The notes: generated by a model from the letters alone, not told the origin. Shown: positions 53,717 through 63,258, numbered from the stretch's first letter. The stretch: DNA of 64,000 nucleotides from Pedobacter sp. Leaf170 (GCF_920984665.1 NZ_CAKLBP010000004.1:1-64000); one strand, 5' to 3'. A program made the numbers and translations.

Positions 53717-56086
53717 ATTACTTCTCCTTCGCTCCTCTTCATTTCCTGCTTTTCGTTCTGCTTGTTTAATTTTTTGATTTCCGAAATTGTATCGAACACT
53801 TAATCGCAATTGCTGATTATCGTAATAGTTATTATAAGTTTGCAAAATGTTATTAATCAAACTACTGTAGCGGAATTTATTTGTTTTAAACACATCTGTA
53901 AAATTAATAGCGCATTGCAGCTTTTTATCTAAAAGCAATGCCTTCAATCCCAAATCAAGATTATATTGGCTTCTATTTTTATTTAGTCCATCAACCGCAG
54001 GAAACTGATACCAGAAATTTACATCAGTAAAAAATGTTTTCTTTTTATTAATGGTAAATTGGTTTGAAGTAGAAAAGTACGCACCGAAGCCACTTAAATC
54101 TCTAACCGTTTGCGGAATATTCGATTGAGATAAATTATAAAAAACATCTACTTGATTTATACTCTGCAGCCATTTCAAATTATTCAAAACTATTGAATTA
54201 CTCATTTGATAACTGTAACCTTTAATAAAATTAACAGGTTTTAAAACCTGCGAATTGGAATTTGCATCAACAAAATTCACATCATTATAGCCATCGGTTA
54301 TTTTATTAAAAGATAAAGTTGTGGTAAATACATCTTTATAAGTATGCGATAACTCTATGTTATTACTGTATGATGGCTGAAGAAAAGGATTTCCCTCGGC
54401 ATACACAAACTGATTGCTATACCAGCGGAAAGGATTTAATTTTCGGTAAGCCGGTCTATTAATCCGCCGACCATAACTTGCAGTGAACAAACTGCTCTCA
54501 CTAAGTTTATAAGTTATAAAACCAGTTGGAAAAAGCTGAAAATAACGACTGTTATTATTTTGGTTAGCAGAGCTGCCGTTCAACTGTGTATATTCTCCTC
54601 TTAGACCAAACTGAAAATCGAATTTTTTAGTTTTCTTATTTAAATTCAAATAAAGTGCCTGAGTATTTTCGTTATAATCGAATTGATTGAGCTGATTTAA
54701 ATCTGGTTGATAGACATTGTCAAGTTTTTTGTAAAATGCCAAACCACTTTGGTTTTGAATAAAGCTGATTTTTGCGCCAAAAGCAATATTAAAAGCCTTA
54801 TAAGGAAAATCAACATCAGCTTTTAGCGTATATAAATTTATATTCTGATTGCTTTCTGATAAGTATTCGGCAAGCGAATTTGCAATATATAGACCATTAC
54901 CTGCGTAACTTGTATTGTTAAAAAACCGATTTCTATTATCAGTATATTTAAACCAATCTCCTGTTATCATCAACTGCTTCCCGGCCGAATCTAAATTATG
55001 CTTGAGGTAAAAGCCAACTGTATTAAAATTCGATTTAATTTTAGCGTTTGCATCAGAATTAAGAAAGGAATCAATACTTCCAGCGGAATTAAAAATCGTT
55101 GTTTTGATATTCTCGATCGAATGAAAATCAGTCAATCCGCCATTATAAGAAACGCCAGCTGTAGTCTTTTTTGTTATTTGATAATCTACACCTATTTGTA
55201 TGCTTGGAACTGTTCTGAAATTTCTATCCTTATTTACCACATTCCAGGTTTGAAGAGGATAAAAAACATCGCTTTGCTCAAAAGGAACCAATGAACCTTT
55301 GCGGATATTAAAGTTTGAAAATAATGTTAGCTTATCTTTTTTAAAACTTAGATTTCCACCCGTAGCAAAGGTTGGGTAGGTTGCCTGGAAGTAACTCATA
55401 TTTACCGAGCCTTTAAAACCTTCGGTATTATTTCGCTTTAAAACAATGTTGATTAATCCATTATTTCCTTGTGCATCGTATCGGGCAGGAGGATTGGTTA
55501 TAACCTCAACTTTGGCAACATTATCTGATGAAATAGACTTTAGGTAATTCGAAAGTTCATCTTCGGAGAGCTGAATCAGTTTGTCGTTAACCATAACATT
55601 AACAGCACCCTTTCCAACTAAAGAAATCCTATCATTCATTACCCTTACACCAGGCACTTTAGTTAATAATTCCAGCGCATCTGTTCCAATAGCAGCCACA
55701 CTATTTTCAGCGTTGTAAACTATACGGTCAACTTTTCTTTCAATTAACTGCTTTCTTGAATTTACCTGAACCTCTTGAAGATTGTTAGAAACAAGTTCCA
55801 AGGTGGTTTTGATAAGGGTATCAGCTTGTAGCAGGACAGAAATTTTGCTTTTGCCCGTCTGAATTGAAGAAAAATCAATGGTGTAATTACCTGGAGCTAA
55901 ATTTTTAAAAATGTATCGCCCTAAAGTATCACTTTGGGTTATTTTGTTAGTTTTATCACCAGTTAGTTTTATAGTTACTTCTGCAACATTCTTACCATTT
56001 AAGCTTAATTCACCAGCAATTTTGAATTGGGCTTTGGCTTTAAAGGCAATGCTAAAAAAAAATATAAAAGCAAAGATTTTGTGCAT
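53714..56086 (-). CDS. TonB-dependent receptor-like protein (OMP_b-brl_3 family)
   Basis: 790 residues. The signal peptide ends KAKAQ (about 20). A carboxypeptidase-regulatory-like beta domain spans about 22-105. A plug-like region has AAIGTDALELLTKVPGVRV and AKVEVITNPPARYDAQGNNGLINIVLK. A large outer-membrane barrel (about 215-770) ends LRLSVRYNFGNQ plus a basic tail. It resembles the family of barrel proteins lacking a clear TonB box, often placed beside regulators. It may be involved in peptide or siderophore uptake. It ends next to a low-complexity tract. Confidence 0.9.
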   Translation of the reverse strand: MHKIFAFIFFFSIAFKAKAQFKIAGELSLNGKNVAEVTIKLTGDKTNKITQSDTLGRYIFKNLAPGNYTIDFSSIQTGKSKISVLLQADTLIKTTLELVSNNLQEVQVNSRKQLIERKVDRIVYNAENSVAAIGTDALELLTKVPGVRVMNDRISLVGKGAVNVMVNDKLIQLSEDELSNYLKSISSDNVAKVEVITNPPARYDAQGNNGLINIVLKRNNTEGFKGSVNMSYFQATYPTFATGGNLSFKKDKLTLFSNFNIRKGSLVPFEQSDVFYPLQTWNVVNKDRNFRTVPSIQIGVDYQITKKTTAGVSYNGGLTDFHSIENIKTTIFNSAGSIDSFLNSDANAKIKSNFNTVGFYLKHNLDSAGKQLMITGDWFKYTDNRNRFFNNTSYAGNGLYIANSLAEYLSESNQNINLYTLKADVDFPYKAFNIAFGAKISFIQNQSGLAFYKKLDNVYQPDLNQLNQFDYNENTQALYLNLNKKTKKFDFQFGLRGEYTQLNGSSANQNNNSRYFQLFPTGFITYKLSESSLFTASYGRRINRPAYRKLNPFRWYSNQFVYAEGNPFLQPSYSNNIELSHTYKDVFTTTLSFNKITDGYNDVNFVDANSNSQVLKPVNFIKGYSYQMSNSIVLNNLKWLQSINQVDVFYNLSQSNIPQTVRDLSGFGAYFSTSNQFTINKKKTFFTDVNFWYQFPAVDGLNKNRSQYNLDLGLKALLLDKKLQCAINFTDVFKTNKFRYSSLINNILQTYNNYYDNQQLRLSVRYNFGNQKIKQAERKAGNEEERRRSN

Positions 56087-56118
56087 CAGTTACTTAAAGC
56101 TAAGAAAAACATGATAGT

Positions 56119-57786
56119 TTAAGACTTCGAGAATTTCAAAAAGCCATCTAATATCAGATTACTGATTCGTCTTAAATTAGCTTCGTCGCTAACATAAGCA
56201 AGGCTTTTTTCGCTGCTAATGTTTCCAAGTTCTACAACCAAAGCCGGAACTTTTGATTCTCTCAAAACCAATAGGTTCGCATTTTTCAACGAATCGCGTA
56301 CTTCTATACCATTAAGTTGATTTAAACTTTTCAAAACGTCAGTACCAAACTGTTCAGCTGATTTAATATTTGGATTTAACTGAGAAACAAAAACCTCAAT
56401 CCCCTCAAATGGAACTTTCAAATCTGCCCTTGGCATACTGTTATGATGAATCGAGATAAAAGCAGTAGCAGATTCATTTGGTAACCTATCTCTTAGTGGT
56501 ATAAATTTATCTTTATCTCTAGTCAGTACAACTTTAATATTTCTTTTTTCAGCTTCCTCTTTAAGAATTTGGACTGCTTTTAAATTCAGATCTTTTTCTT
56601 TAATCCCCGATTGACTTTTCGATGCACCGTCTTGCCCGCCGTGGCCGGCATCAATAACCAAAACTAAATCCTTGGCTAAATTGAGTTTTTTAACTTCTGC
56701 GTTGATTTCTACATTTTCAGTTGGCGCATTTAAACCTAAGTTGTTATCTGCAACACCACTCAAAAAGTTATGGTTAGTTCGTGTAAGGGTATCTTCCTTA
56801 ATTCTATTCGCAGCCGTACGAGCAATCTCATTAATATCAGGTGAAATTGTGTTCTCACTATTAACCGAAACAATATCTTTTTTACCTGCATTTTTTTGAG
56901 CAACAACTTTCATTGTAACAATTTCTTTCTGATTTACAAAAGCCAGACAGCAAAAAGAAATTATTGGAACAGCAATCAGATAGGTGGATTTTTGCAAATT
57001 CGAATTTGGTTTTTTATACATCATCATAATTCTTTTCTTTAATGGAAGCTTACTAAAACTGTTAATTAAATTGTTCGATGGCATGGCCAATTGCAAGAGC
57101 AAGGAGGCATATTGCTTTTTATCCGCAGAATCAGCCGTTTCTTCATCGGCTAAAAACTCATGGTTGCTGTAAATCTCGTTTCGCCAAAAATAGATTACCG
57201 GGTTTAGCCATAAAATACAGGCAACCGCATTTACAATCAGTTTATCAATAACATGAGCCTGGTTAACATGAACCAATTCGTGCTTAATCACCAATGCTCG
57301 TTCATCATTTTTCAAAGCAGCATCAATAATTATCTTGTTAAAAAAAGAACAGTTTTTGATTTTGGAATCAGACTTTACAGTAATAATTGAAGCGTGTTTT
57401 GAAATCGTAAACTTCTTTAAAATGCGCCCTATGTAACCCATCAAAAATAAATTCCGAATTAATAATCCAGCAATAACAAAATAGTATCCGTATTCTAGTA
57501 TTTGCGCCCAATTCAGTTTAATAAAAGCCTTTTCATCACCTACAAAATCCTTCTCAAACCCGTTATCATTGCTATAAACTATATTTTGAGCTGGTGCAGC
57601 TTGATGAATAATTACTTCTTTTTGATGCTCTATCGTTATCGCCGGAATAGCAAAGCTGATGAAAAGTGTACTCAGTAGATAAATCCTATTAAGCTTAAAA
57701 AACGTAAGCTTACTAAGCAATAATTTATAGGCTGTAAAAAATATTAATGTACAAGCCGATACCTTTAGCAAATAGAGTAAAATCAT
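56119..57786 (-). CDS. M56 peptidase fused to N-acetylmuramoyl-L-alanine amidase
   Basis: 555 residues combining two domains. The first is a BlaR1/MecR1-like M56 zinc peptidase (about 1-290) with three or four membrane helices, zinc motif HELVH (169-173) and NHEFLADEETA. A linker (290-370) follows. The second is an amidase_3 domain (371-555): zinc ligands His 382 (IDAGHGG), Glu 397 (IKEKDLNL) and His 447 (ISIHHNS), catalytic Glu 519 (VVELGN). It is encoded 4 nt overlapping after a BlaI-type repressor. I infer that the membrane part senses the envelope and inactivates BlaI, while the exported amidase part binds or cleaves peptidoglycan. Confidence 0.92.
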   Translation of the reverse strand: MILLYLLKVSACTLIFFTAYKLLLSKLTFFKLNRIYLLSTLFISFAIPAITIEHQKEVIIHQAAPAQNIVYSNDNGFEKDFVGDEKAFIKLNWAQILEYGYYFVIAGLLIRNLFLMGYIGRILKKFTISKHASIITVKSDSKIKNCSFFNKIIIDAALKNDERALVIKHELVHVNQAHVIDKLIVNAVACILWLNPVIYFWRNEIYSNHEFLADEETADSADKKQYASLLLQLAMPSNNLINSFSKLPLKKRIMMMYKKPNSNLQKSTYLIAVPIISFCCLAFVNQKEIVTMKVVAQKNAGKKDIVSVNSENTISPDINEIARTAANRIKEDTLTRTNHNFLSGVADNNLGLNAPTENVEINAEVKKLNLAKDLVLVIDAGHGGQDGASKSQSGIKEKDLNLKAVQILKEEAEKRNIKVVLTRDKDKFIPLRDRLPNESATAFISIHHNSMPRADLKVPFEGIEVFVSQLNPNIKSAEQFGTDVLKSLNQLNGIEVRDSLKNANLLVLRESKVPALVVELGNISSEKSLAYVSDEANLRRISNLILDGFLKFSKS

Positions 57787-58151
57787 GATTTCGAGTTTTC
57801 GTTAATAATCTTTTTAATCTCTTCTATATCCTTGTCACTCAATTTTTCTTCCTTCACCATAAAGGATAGCAAACTTGCAGGCGAATTATTAAAATACCCC
57901 GAAATCATTTTAGAAAATGTGGTTCTAGCATAATCTTCTTTGCTGATGGATGGAAAATATTCGTAGGTTTTGCCATAAGCTTTATAATTAACATAGCCTT
58001 TCTTTTCCAACAAACGAACAATTGATGAGATGGTGTTGTATGGTGGTTTTGGCTCGTCATCCAATTCATCAATAATATCTTTTACAAATGCCTTTTCTAA
58101 TTTCCATAAAACCTGCATAATGCGCTCTTCCGTTTTGGTTAATTCTTCCAT
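57783..58151 (-). CDS. BlaI/MecI-family transcriptional repressor
   Basis: 122 residues, winged-helix fold of the penicillinase repressor family: TKTEERIMQVLWKLEKAFVKDIIDEL, YNTISSIVRLLEKKGYV and TYEYFPSISKEDYA. The C-terminal dimerisation part shows SPASLLSFMVKEEKLS. In the bla/mec model it is cleaved after activation of the M56 peptidase encoded directly downstream. Gene order (repressor then sensor) and the 4-nt overlap support a shared operon. It is probably autoregulated from 58152-58260. Confidence 0.93.
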   Translation of the reverse strand: MEELTKTEERIMQVLWKLEKAFVKDIIDELDDEPKPPYNTISSIVRLLEKKGYVNYKAYGKTYEYFPSISKEDYARTTFSKMISGYFNNSPASLLSFMVKEEKLSDKDIEEIKKIINENSKS

Positions 58152-58295
58152 AACTCAAACTTATAACTTATTTTTCAGTTATACAACTATAAAATAAGTT
58201 ATTAAACGTAAAAATCAGTTTAAAATATTATTTACCTGATTTTCAGACAATTAAAATTTATTGAAAACGAATTTCAGTCGTTCTTGGCGATTTGA

Positions 58296-58375
58296 AGTCC
58301 CGCCATTCGCTGTAGCCCTCGTAGAAAAAACTCGGGGCTGCGGGTTTAAAATTAACGGACTGTTTAGCAAGACGT
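58296..58375. repeat. Dispersed GC-rich intergenic repeat, site 3 (inverted)
   Basis: In reverse orientation this region reads AAACCCGCAGCCCCGAG, a T-rich centre, GAGGGCTACAGCGAATGG and CGGGACT. It matches the module order at 16064 and 62228. Confidence 0.65.
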
Positions 58376-58426
58376 AGAATCTGTTGAGACAGGAACCAAG
58401 GTTTTAGAGACAACAAAAACCCATAA

Positions 58427-58455
58427 CCGTCATTCCGAGCGAAGCCGAGGAATCT
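58427..58455. repeat. Dispersed short repeat, CGTCATTCCGAGCG type
   Basis: CCGTCATTCCGAGCGAAGCC is followed by GAGGAATCT. This is a common dispersed intergenic repeat motif related to the CGTCATTGCGAGG element at 53546. The matching right half is not visible in this copy, so it is probably a partial element. Confidence 0.55.
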
Positions 58456-58558
58456 TTGAACTTAGCGACAATAAGAAACGGAGGCTATTTTGTACGTACT
58501 CACAAACTACAAGTTTAACAAACCCAAAACTTATAACTTATAACGTAAAACTTAAAAC

Positions 58559-59215
58559 CTACTTACTTAAACCTGCAAGCGCATTAATGGTTAGCGCAAC
58601 AATTACAGTGTTAAAAATAAAAGAAATTATACTATGCAATAAGGTCAATCTGCGAATGTTTCGAGCAGAGATTTCGACATCAGAAACCTGAAAAGTCATC
58701 CCGATAACAAAAGAAAAATAGGCGAAATCTATAAAATCAGGTGCATCTTCATTAGGAAATTCTAAACCACCTTTTTTAGTTTTACTATCGCCATAAAATA
58801 AATGAGCATAACGCATTGCAAAAGTAGTATGCATCAGCGACCAGGATAAAAACATACCAGATATTGCAATTATCAAGTCGAGCGTTTTAATGTTTTTATC
58901 GAGCAATAGCAGAATAACCGCTAACATCCCGGCAAAGGTAGAAACAACTACAATTACGAAGATTTCACCTTTGGTTTCATCTTGTTTTTTTGCCTTTAAG
59001 TGTGTTTCTGATGCTGTTGTATTAAAAAACATATACCAATGAAGCGATATCAAAATCACACAAAATACATCCCAACCGAACATAATGCGTGTTAAACCAT
59101 CCATATTTAACAAAAAAGAACCAAAATAAGCAAGCAATCCGGTGCCTAAGCTCAGCAATAAAATATATAACGCCGAAACTTTTTGTATGCCGGTCAATTT
59201 TGGTTCAGTTTCCAT
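58559..59215 (-). CDS. DUF1345 family membrane protein
   Basis: 218 residues with about five membrane helices and the DUF1345 pattern: FGWDVFCVILISLHWYMFF, MLAVILLLLDKN, SWSLMHTTFAMRYAHLFY and DFIDFAYFSFVIGMTFQVSDVEI. Function unknown; the family is also found in low-GC bacteria. It lies 6 nt after the methyltransferase gene and is probably co-transcribed with it. Confidence 0.88.
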   Translation of the reverse strand: METEPKLTGIQKVSALYILLLSLGTGLLAYFGSFLLNMDGLTRIMFGWDVFCVILISLHWYMFFNTTASETHLKAKKQDETKGEIFVIVVVSTFAGMLAVILLLLDKNIKTLDLIIAISGMFLSWSLMHTTFAMRYAHLFYGDSKTKKGGLEFPNEDAPDFIDFAYFSFVIGMTFQVSDVEISARNIRRLTLLHSIISFIFNTVIVALTINALAGLSK

Positions 59216-59221
59216 TAAATT

Positions 59222-60010
59222 TTATTGCTTAAATTTTAATTTGAAATGTTCTTTTGCCTGCCCTTTTTTAAAATAAACCAATCCTATCCAAAATAAATCT
59301 ACTGTAACGGTAACATCAGGATGGTTTTTGATTTCTTCCCAAGCTTCTTTCATGCCTTTGCTCCAATAAATATCATCAAAAATGAGCAAAGAATTTTCTG
59401 TAACTTTTGGTAAGCACCATTTAAAATAATTTAGAGTTGCATCCTTTCTATGATTGCCATCAATGTACACAAAATCTAAAGTTGGCTGCTTGGCAATAAT
59501 GTCAGGTAAAATTAAATCGAAATTACCTACATGAAGTTCGATGTTATTCAAAGCCAAATCTTTAAAATTATTGCTTGCCACGCCTGCCGTTTGTGGACAA
59601 CCTTCAATAGTTATAATTTGTGCTTCGGGATTGGCTGCCGATAAATAAGCAGAGGTAATGCCTAAACAAGTACCTAATTCTATTGCAGTTTTTGGCTTTG
59701 TATTTTTTGCAAGGCGATAAATCAATTTAGCAAGCCGCGGGCTTTTAAGTGCATTTTTAGCAATTTGGCTTACCTTTTTTACGTTATTTTTATTTAAGTG
59801 CGAACCTGCGCCAAGGTCGGTAACCGTGATTTCAGAATCGTCATTAAAAAGTTTTTTTCGTTGTGCTTCTATATTTTCATATTCAGATTTCTCGGTAAAA
59901 TCGTAAATTACATCGTCGGCAAGCTTGTAAACGAATGGCGAGTGCGTTCCATGTCGGGTTTTTGCCGTTAAACGGTGTTTTAAATAATCTGTAATAAATT
60001 GAATTATCAT
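59222..60010 (-). CDS. Class I SAM-dependent methyltransferase
   Basis: 262 residues from the ATG at 60010 (MIIQFITDYLKHRLT); the longer frame begins with TTG. SAM-binding motif I is AIELGTCLGITSAYLS, followed by IITIEGCPQTAG, LDFVYIDGNHRKDATL and LLIFDDIYWSKGMKEAWEEIKNH, typical of methyltransferase_24/O-methyltransferase-like proteins. The N-terminal GTHSPFVYKLADDVIYD is common in Bacteroidota members. The substrate is unknown. Confidence 0.87.
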   Translation of the reverse strand: MIIQFITDYLKHRLTAKTRHGTHSPFVYKLADDVIYDFTEKSEYENIEAQRKKLFNDDSEITVTDLGAGSHLNKNNVKKVSQIAKNALKSPRLAKLIYRLAKNTKPKTAIELGTCLGITSAYLSAANPEAQIITIEGCPQTAGVASNNFKDLALNNIELHVGNFDLILPDIIAKQPTLDFVYIDGNHRKDATLNYFKWCLPKVTENSLLIFDDIYWSKGMKEAWEEIKNHPDVTVTVDLFWIGLVYFKKGQAKEHFKLKFKQ

Positions 60011-60053
60011 ATATTGCAAAAGTAATTAAACGCCGCAAACCAATGTATTTTTT

Positions 60054-60929
60054 ATGGAAAATAACGCAGAGATAAGCGCATTAGTAAAATTACTTGATGA
60101 TCCTGATCAGGAAGTTTACCAGCACGTAGAAAAGAAACTTTTAGAGTATGGCGGAGAAGTTATTCATTTTCTGGAAAACGCCTGGGAGCAATCTTTTGAT
60201 GGTTTAATGCAGGAAAGAATCGAGAACATCGTTCATCAAATACAATTTAATACCGTAAAAGAAGATTTAAATCTATGGTACTTAAGTGGCGCTTTTGATT
60301 TATTACAAGGCGCTTTAATCATTAATCGTTATCAATATCCCGATTTAGACGAGCAGAAAGTTATCAATCAGCTTGAAGAAATTAAGCGTGATATTTGGCT
60401 TGGTTTACAATACGAAATGAGTTCGGTTGAGAAAGTGAAACTAATAAACCATATCCTTTATCAGCAATACGGCTTTGGCGGTAACACAAAAAACCACCAC
60501 GACCCGCAAAATTCTTACCTGAGTCAAGTTTTAGAAAGTAAAAAAGGCAATCAAATTACGCTTGCGATTATATACTCTACCCTTGCGCAAAAGCTGGATT
60601 TACCAATTTACGGCATTAATTTACCGCAGCATTTTATACTTGGCTTTATTGATGAAAGCAAGCAGGAAAGCACAGAATACGGTGTGCTCTTTTATATCAA
60701 TGCCTTTAATCGTGGCAATATTTTCGGCAAGCACGATGTTGATCAGTTTTTACGTCAGCTAAATTTAGAACCAATGCCCGAATATTATCGTCCATGCAGC
60801 AACACTGATATTATCCGCAGGGTTTTGAGAAATTTGATTTCTGCTTATGAAAACGCAGGTGCAACCGATAAAGTGGCAGAGCTTAATCAACTGCAAAATT
60901 TAATTAAAGACGATACTAAAACAGATTAA
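60054..60929 (+). CDS. SirB1/transglutaminase-like family protein
   Basis: 291 residues of the SirB1_N transglutaminase-like fold: IKRDIWLGLQYEMSSVEKVKLINHILYQQYGFGGN, SYLSQVLESKKGNQITLAIIYSTLAQKLDLPIYGINLPQHFILGF (in parts). The conserved Cys of typical transglutaminases is not evident (ITLAIIYS in its place). Function uncertain. It begins 43 nt from the divergent methyltransferase and is followed 13 nt later by the chitinase gene, so the two may be co-transcribed. Confidence 0.82.
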   Translation: MENNAEISALVKLLDDPDQEVYQHVEKKLLEYGGEVIHFLENAWEQSFDGLMQERIENIVHQIQFNTVKEDLNLWYLSGAFDLLQGALIINRYQYPDLDEQKVINQLEEIKRDIWLGLQYEMSSVEKVKLINHILYQQYGFGGNTKNHHDPQNSYLSQVLESKKGNQITLAIIYSTLAQKLDLPIYGINLPQHFILGFIDESKQESTEYGVLFYINAFNRGNIFGKHDVDQFLRQLNLEPMPEYYRPCSNTDIIRRVLRNLISAYENAGATDKVAELNQLQNLIKDDTKTD

Positions 60930-60942
60930 AAAATAATTGCAA

Positions 60943-62043
60943 ATGATAAAAAATCTATTAAAACCTATCTTATTATTTATTGTTTGCATAGCCATCACGG
61001 CGAAGCTTAGCGCACAAAAATCAATTAAACCAAATGTTATCGCTTATTATACCGGTAATGGTACCGTAATCGATAGTTTCCCTATTGAAAAGGTAAGCCA
61101 TTTGATTTATAGCTTTGCACATTTGAAAGGCGATAGTATTCACATCAGTTCTGCAAAAGATTCTTCCCTTATCGAAAAAATGGTTGGTTTAAAAAAACGC
61201 AATCCAGATTTAAAAGTTATGATTGCCTTAGGTGGTTGGGGTGGTTGTGCGCCATGTTCTGAAGTTTTTAGCAGGGCCAACGGCCGAAAAACTTTCGCCA
61301 AAACAACCAAAACGCTTCTAGATTATTTTAAAGCAGATGGTATTGATCTTGATTGGGAATATCCTGCAGTAGTTGGGCATCCGGGGCATAGATATGAAGA
61401 AGCCGATAAGCAAAACTTTACCGAATTGGTAAAAGAATTACGCAAAAGCCTGGGCAAAAAAGCTGAAATTAGTTTCGCCGCAGGCGGAACCAAAAACTGC
61501 ATAGATTCTTGCTTTGAGTGGAACAAGGTAATGCCTTTAGTTAACCGCATTAATTTAATGAGTTACGATTTAGTGAGCGGATACGCTACCGTTAGCGGTC
61601 ACCATACGCCATTGTACTCCACACCTCAGCAACAACTTTCTGCAGATTTTGCAATAAATGCGATGAAAGCTTATGGTGTTCCGGCCAATAAAATTGCATT
61701 AGGTGCTGCGTTTTACGCCCGAATTTTTCAAAACACAACCGATGCAAATAACGGCTTGTACCAACCCACTAAATTTTTGCGTGGCATTGCCTCAAAATCT
61801 TTTAAAACAGAGTTTACCGAAGCAAATGGCTATAAATATTTTTGGGACGATGTGGCTAAAGCGCCCTATTACTACAATGCCCAAACCAAGCGCATAGCCA
61901 GTTTTGATGATGAAAAATCTATAGCTTTGAAAACCAAGTATGTTATAGACCAGAAACTAAACGGCATTATGTTTTGGGAACTAACCGAAGATGCTTACGA
62001 AAATGGTTTGTTAAATGAAATAGATAAAGCCATTAAACCTTAG
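60943..62043 (+). CDS. Glycoside hydrolase family 18 (chitinase-like)
   Basis: 366 residues from the ATG at 60943 (a TTG two codons earlier is not needed). The signal peptide ends KLSAQ (about 25). The GH18 catalytic motif DGIDLDWE (132-139) has the acid Glu 139, preceded by the strand VMIALGGWG (92-100) and followed by INLMSYDLVSG and GIMFWELTEDAYENG. It is secreted to the periplasm or outside and cleaves chitin or related beta-1,4-GlcNAc polymers. It could supply amino sugar to the kinase-like protein at 14635, though they are far apart. Confidence 0.93.
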   Translation: MIKNLLKPILLFIVCIAITAKLSAQKSIKPNVIAYYTGNGTVIDSFPIEKVSHLIYSFAHLKGDSIHISSAKDSSLIEKMVGLKKRNPDLKVMIALGGWGGCAPCSEVFSRANGRKTFAKTTKTLLDYFKADGIDLDWEYPAVVGHPGHRYEEADKQNFTELVKELRKSLGKKAEISFAAGGTKNCIDSCFEWNKVMPLVNRINLMSYDLVSGYATVSGHHTPLYSTPQQQLSADFAINAMKAYGVPANKIALGAAFYARIFQNTTDANNGLYQPTKFLRGIASKSFKTEFTEANGYKYFWDDVAKAPYYYNAQTKRIASFDDEKSIALKTKYVIDQKLNGIMFWELTEDAYENGLLNEIDKAIKP

Positions 62044-62084
62044 TTTTTGAAGCGCAAAAACAGTACAATTTTTAAAGTTGCTTC

Positions 62085-62300
62085 CCGTTTTTCGCATATA
62101 CGCCTGCCTGTCCGGCAGACAGGCTTCGCAGTTGGTTCCCTACTTGCTGCAGGGTATCGCTGCAACCGGGGCTAAATGGCAAAAACTTTCGCTTTTTTTA
62201 ATGTCTGGGCGAAGAACCCTCGTGTCTAAACCCGATATAAGCGGCAGCCCCGAAATGCAATGAGGGCTACAGCGTTTAGCGGGGCTGGTTTAGTCAAAAG
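62085..62300. repeat. Dispersed GC-rich intergenic repeat, site 4 (longest)
   Basis: Module A: the perfect hairpin GCCTGTC (62106-62112) with GACAGGC (62118-62124). Module B: GTTGGTTCCCTACTTGC, an AACCGGGGCTAAATGGCAAA block and TTCGCTTTTTTT. Module C (62228-62286): AAACCCGATATAAGCGGC, AGCCCCGAAATGCAATGAGG and GCTACAGCGTTTAGCGGGGCT, matching site 1 in the same orientation. It fills the space between the chitinase and esterase genes. Confidence 0.6.
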
Positions 62301-62336
62301 TGATTAACCTTTAATTTTCAAATCCTTATAACGGAT

Positions 62337-63248
62337 TTAAAATTTTTCCTTCTTCATCCAATCGGCCATTAGGTTAAACCAATCTACATCTGAAGTTTTA
62401 TTTTTTAAACCGAAGCCATGTCCGCCTTTTTCATAAAGATAAAGTTCTGTTTTAACGCCATTCTTTTTCAAAGCTTCGCTTAACAGAATGCTGTTTGCAA
62501 CCGGAACTGTTTTATCATCCTTTGCGTGAACCAGAAATATTGGTGGCGTTTTCTTATTTACGTTTTGGTTTGCAGAGAAATAGTGCTTTAATTCATCGCT
62601 TGGCGTTGCACCCAATAAGTTTTTCATGGTTCCGGTGTGTACCGATTCCTCGAAACTTATTACGGGGTAAACTAAAACCCCAAAATCAGGACGAAGATTA
62701 ACTTTTTCTTTGTCTTCAATTTTGATATCAGCGTAATGCGCTAATAAAGTTGAAGCCAAATGTCCACCTGCGGAGAAGCCCATCATCCCGATTTTATTTC
62801 TTTTTACACGATACTTTTTAGCATTTTTCCGAACTAAATAGATTGCTTGCTGCGCATCTTGCAAAAGTGCGTAGGTTTTATCAACCATTATTTCTTCGCT
62901 GGGTAATCTGTATTTTAACACAAATGCAGTTACGCCAATTTCATTAAATCGTTTGGCTACGTTATAACCTTCATGGTCTATAGCCAAAATGCCATAACCA
63001 CCACCCGGGCAAATTATTACAGCCGTACCGGTTGCTTTATCAGCCGGAGCTTCAAAAACGGTTAGTGTAGGCTCGGTTACCTTACTAATTCTCGATATGC
63101 CATCGCTTCCCTTTTGTATAACTTCGGTATAAGTTGTAGAAACTTTTGAACCTGGAACCACTCCAATATACAACGGAATAACTTCTTGTGCATTTGATTT
63201 TAACATGAGCAATACACTTAAGATAAACAAAAGGGAAACTTTTTTCAT
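62337..63248 (-). CDS. Secreted alpha/beta hydrolase (esterase/lipase family)
   Basis: 303 residues. The signal peptide ends SNAQ (about 20). The oxyanion-hole motif CPGGGYGIL (about 80-88), the nucleophile elbow GFSAGGH (about 160-166, Ser), a late Asp in HAKDDKTVP and the His in KGGHGFGL complete a catalytic triad. The fold resembles bacterial acetyl-xylan or carbohydrate esterases (dienelactone-hydrolase-like). It is probably an exported polysaccharide deacetylase-type esterase. The next gene, prfB, begins 11 nt away on the same strand. Confidence 0.9.
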   Translation of the reverse strand: MKKVSLLFILSVLLMLKSNAQEVIPLYIGVVPGSKVSTTYTEVIQKGSDGISRISKVTEPTLTVFEAPADKATGTAVIICPGGGYGILAIDHEGYNVAKRFNEIGVTAFVLKYRLPSEEIMVDKTYALLQDAQQAIYLVRKNAKKYRVKRNKIGMMGFSAGGHLASTLLAHYADIKIEDKEKVNLRPDFGVLVYPVISFEESVHTGTMKNLLGATPSDELKHYFSANQNVNKKTPPIFLVHAKDDKTVPVANSILLSEALKKNGVKTELYLYEKGGHGFGLKNKTSDVDWFNLMADWMKKEKF

Positions 63249-63258
63249 AAAAATAGAT

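Larger units (their letters stand above)
58152..58558. other. Intergenic region rich in repeats
   Basis: 407 bp. It holds the blaI-type promoter region (no clear consensus found), a GC-rich dispersed repeat at 58296-58348, and a second dispersed element around 58427-58455. No reading frame with family features is seen. Confidence 0.5.

Noticed and set aside
58559..60019. Methyltransferase start at the TTG 60019
   Set aside because: An ATG three codons later gives the same protein; a TTG start is unnecessary.
62078..62263. Plus-strand ORF of 61 codons after the chitinase gene
   Set aside because: It lies fully in the dispersed palindromic repeat at site 4.
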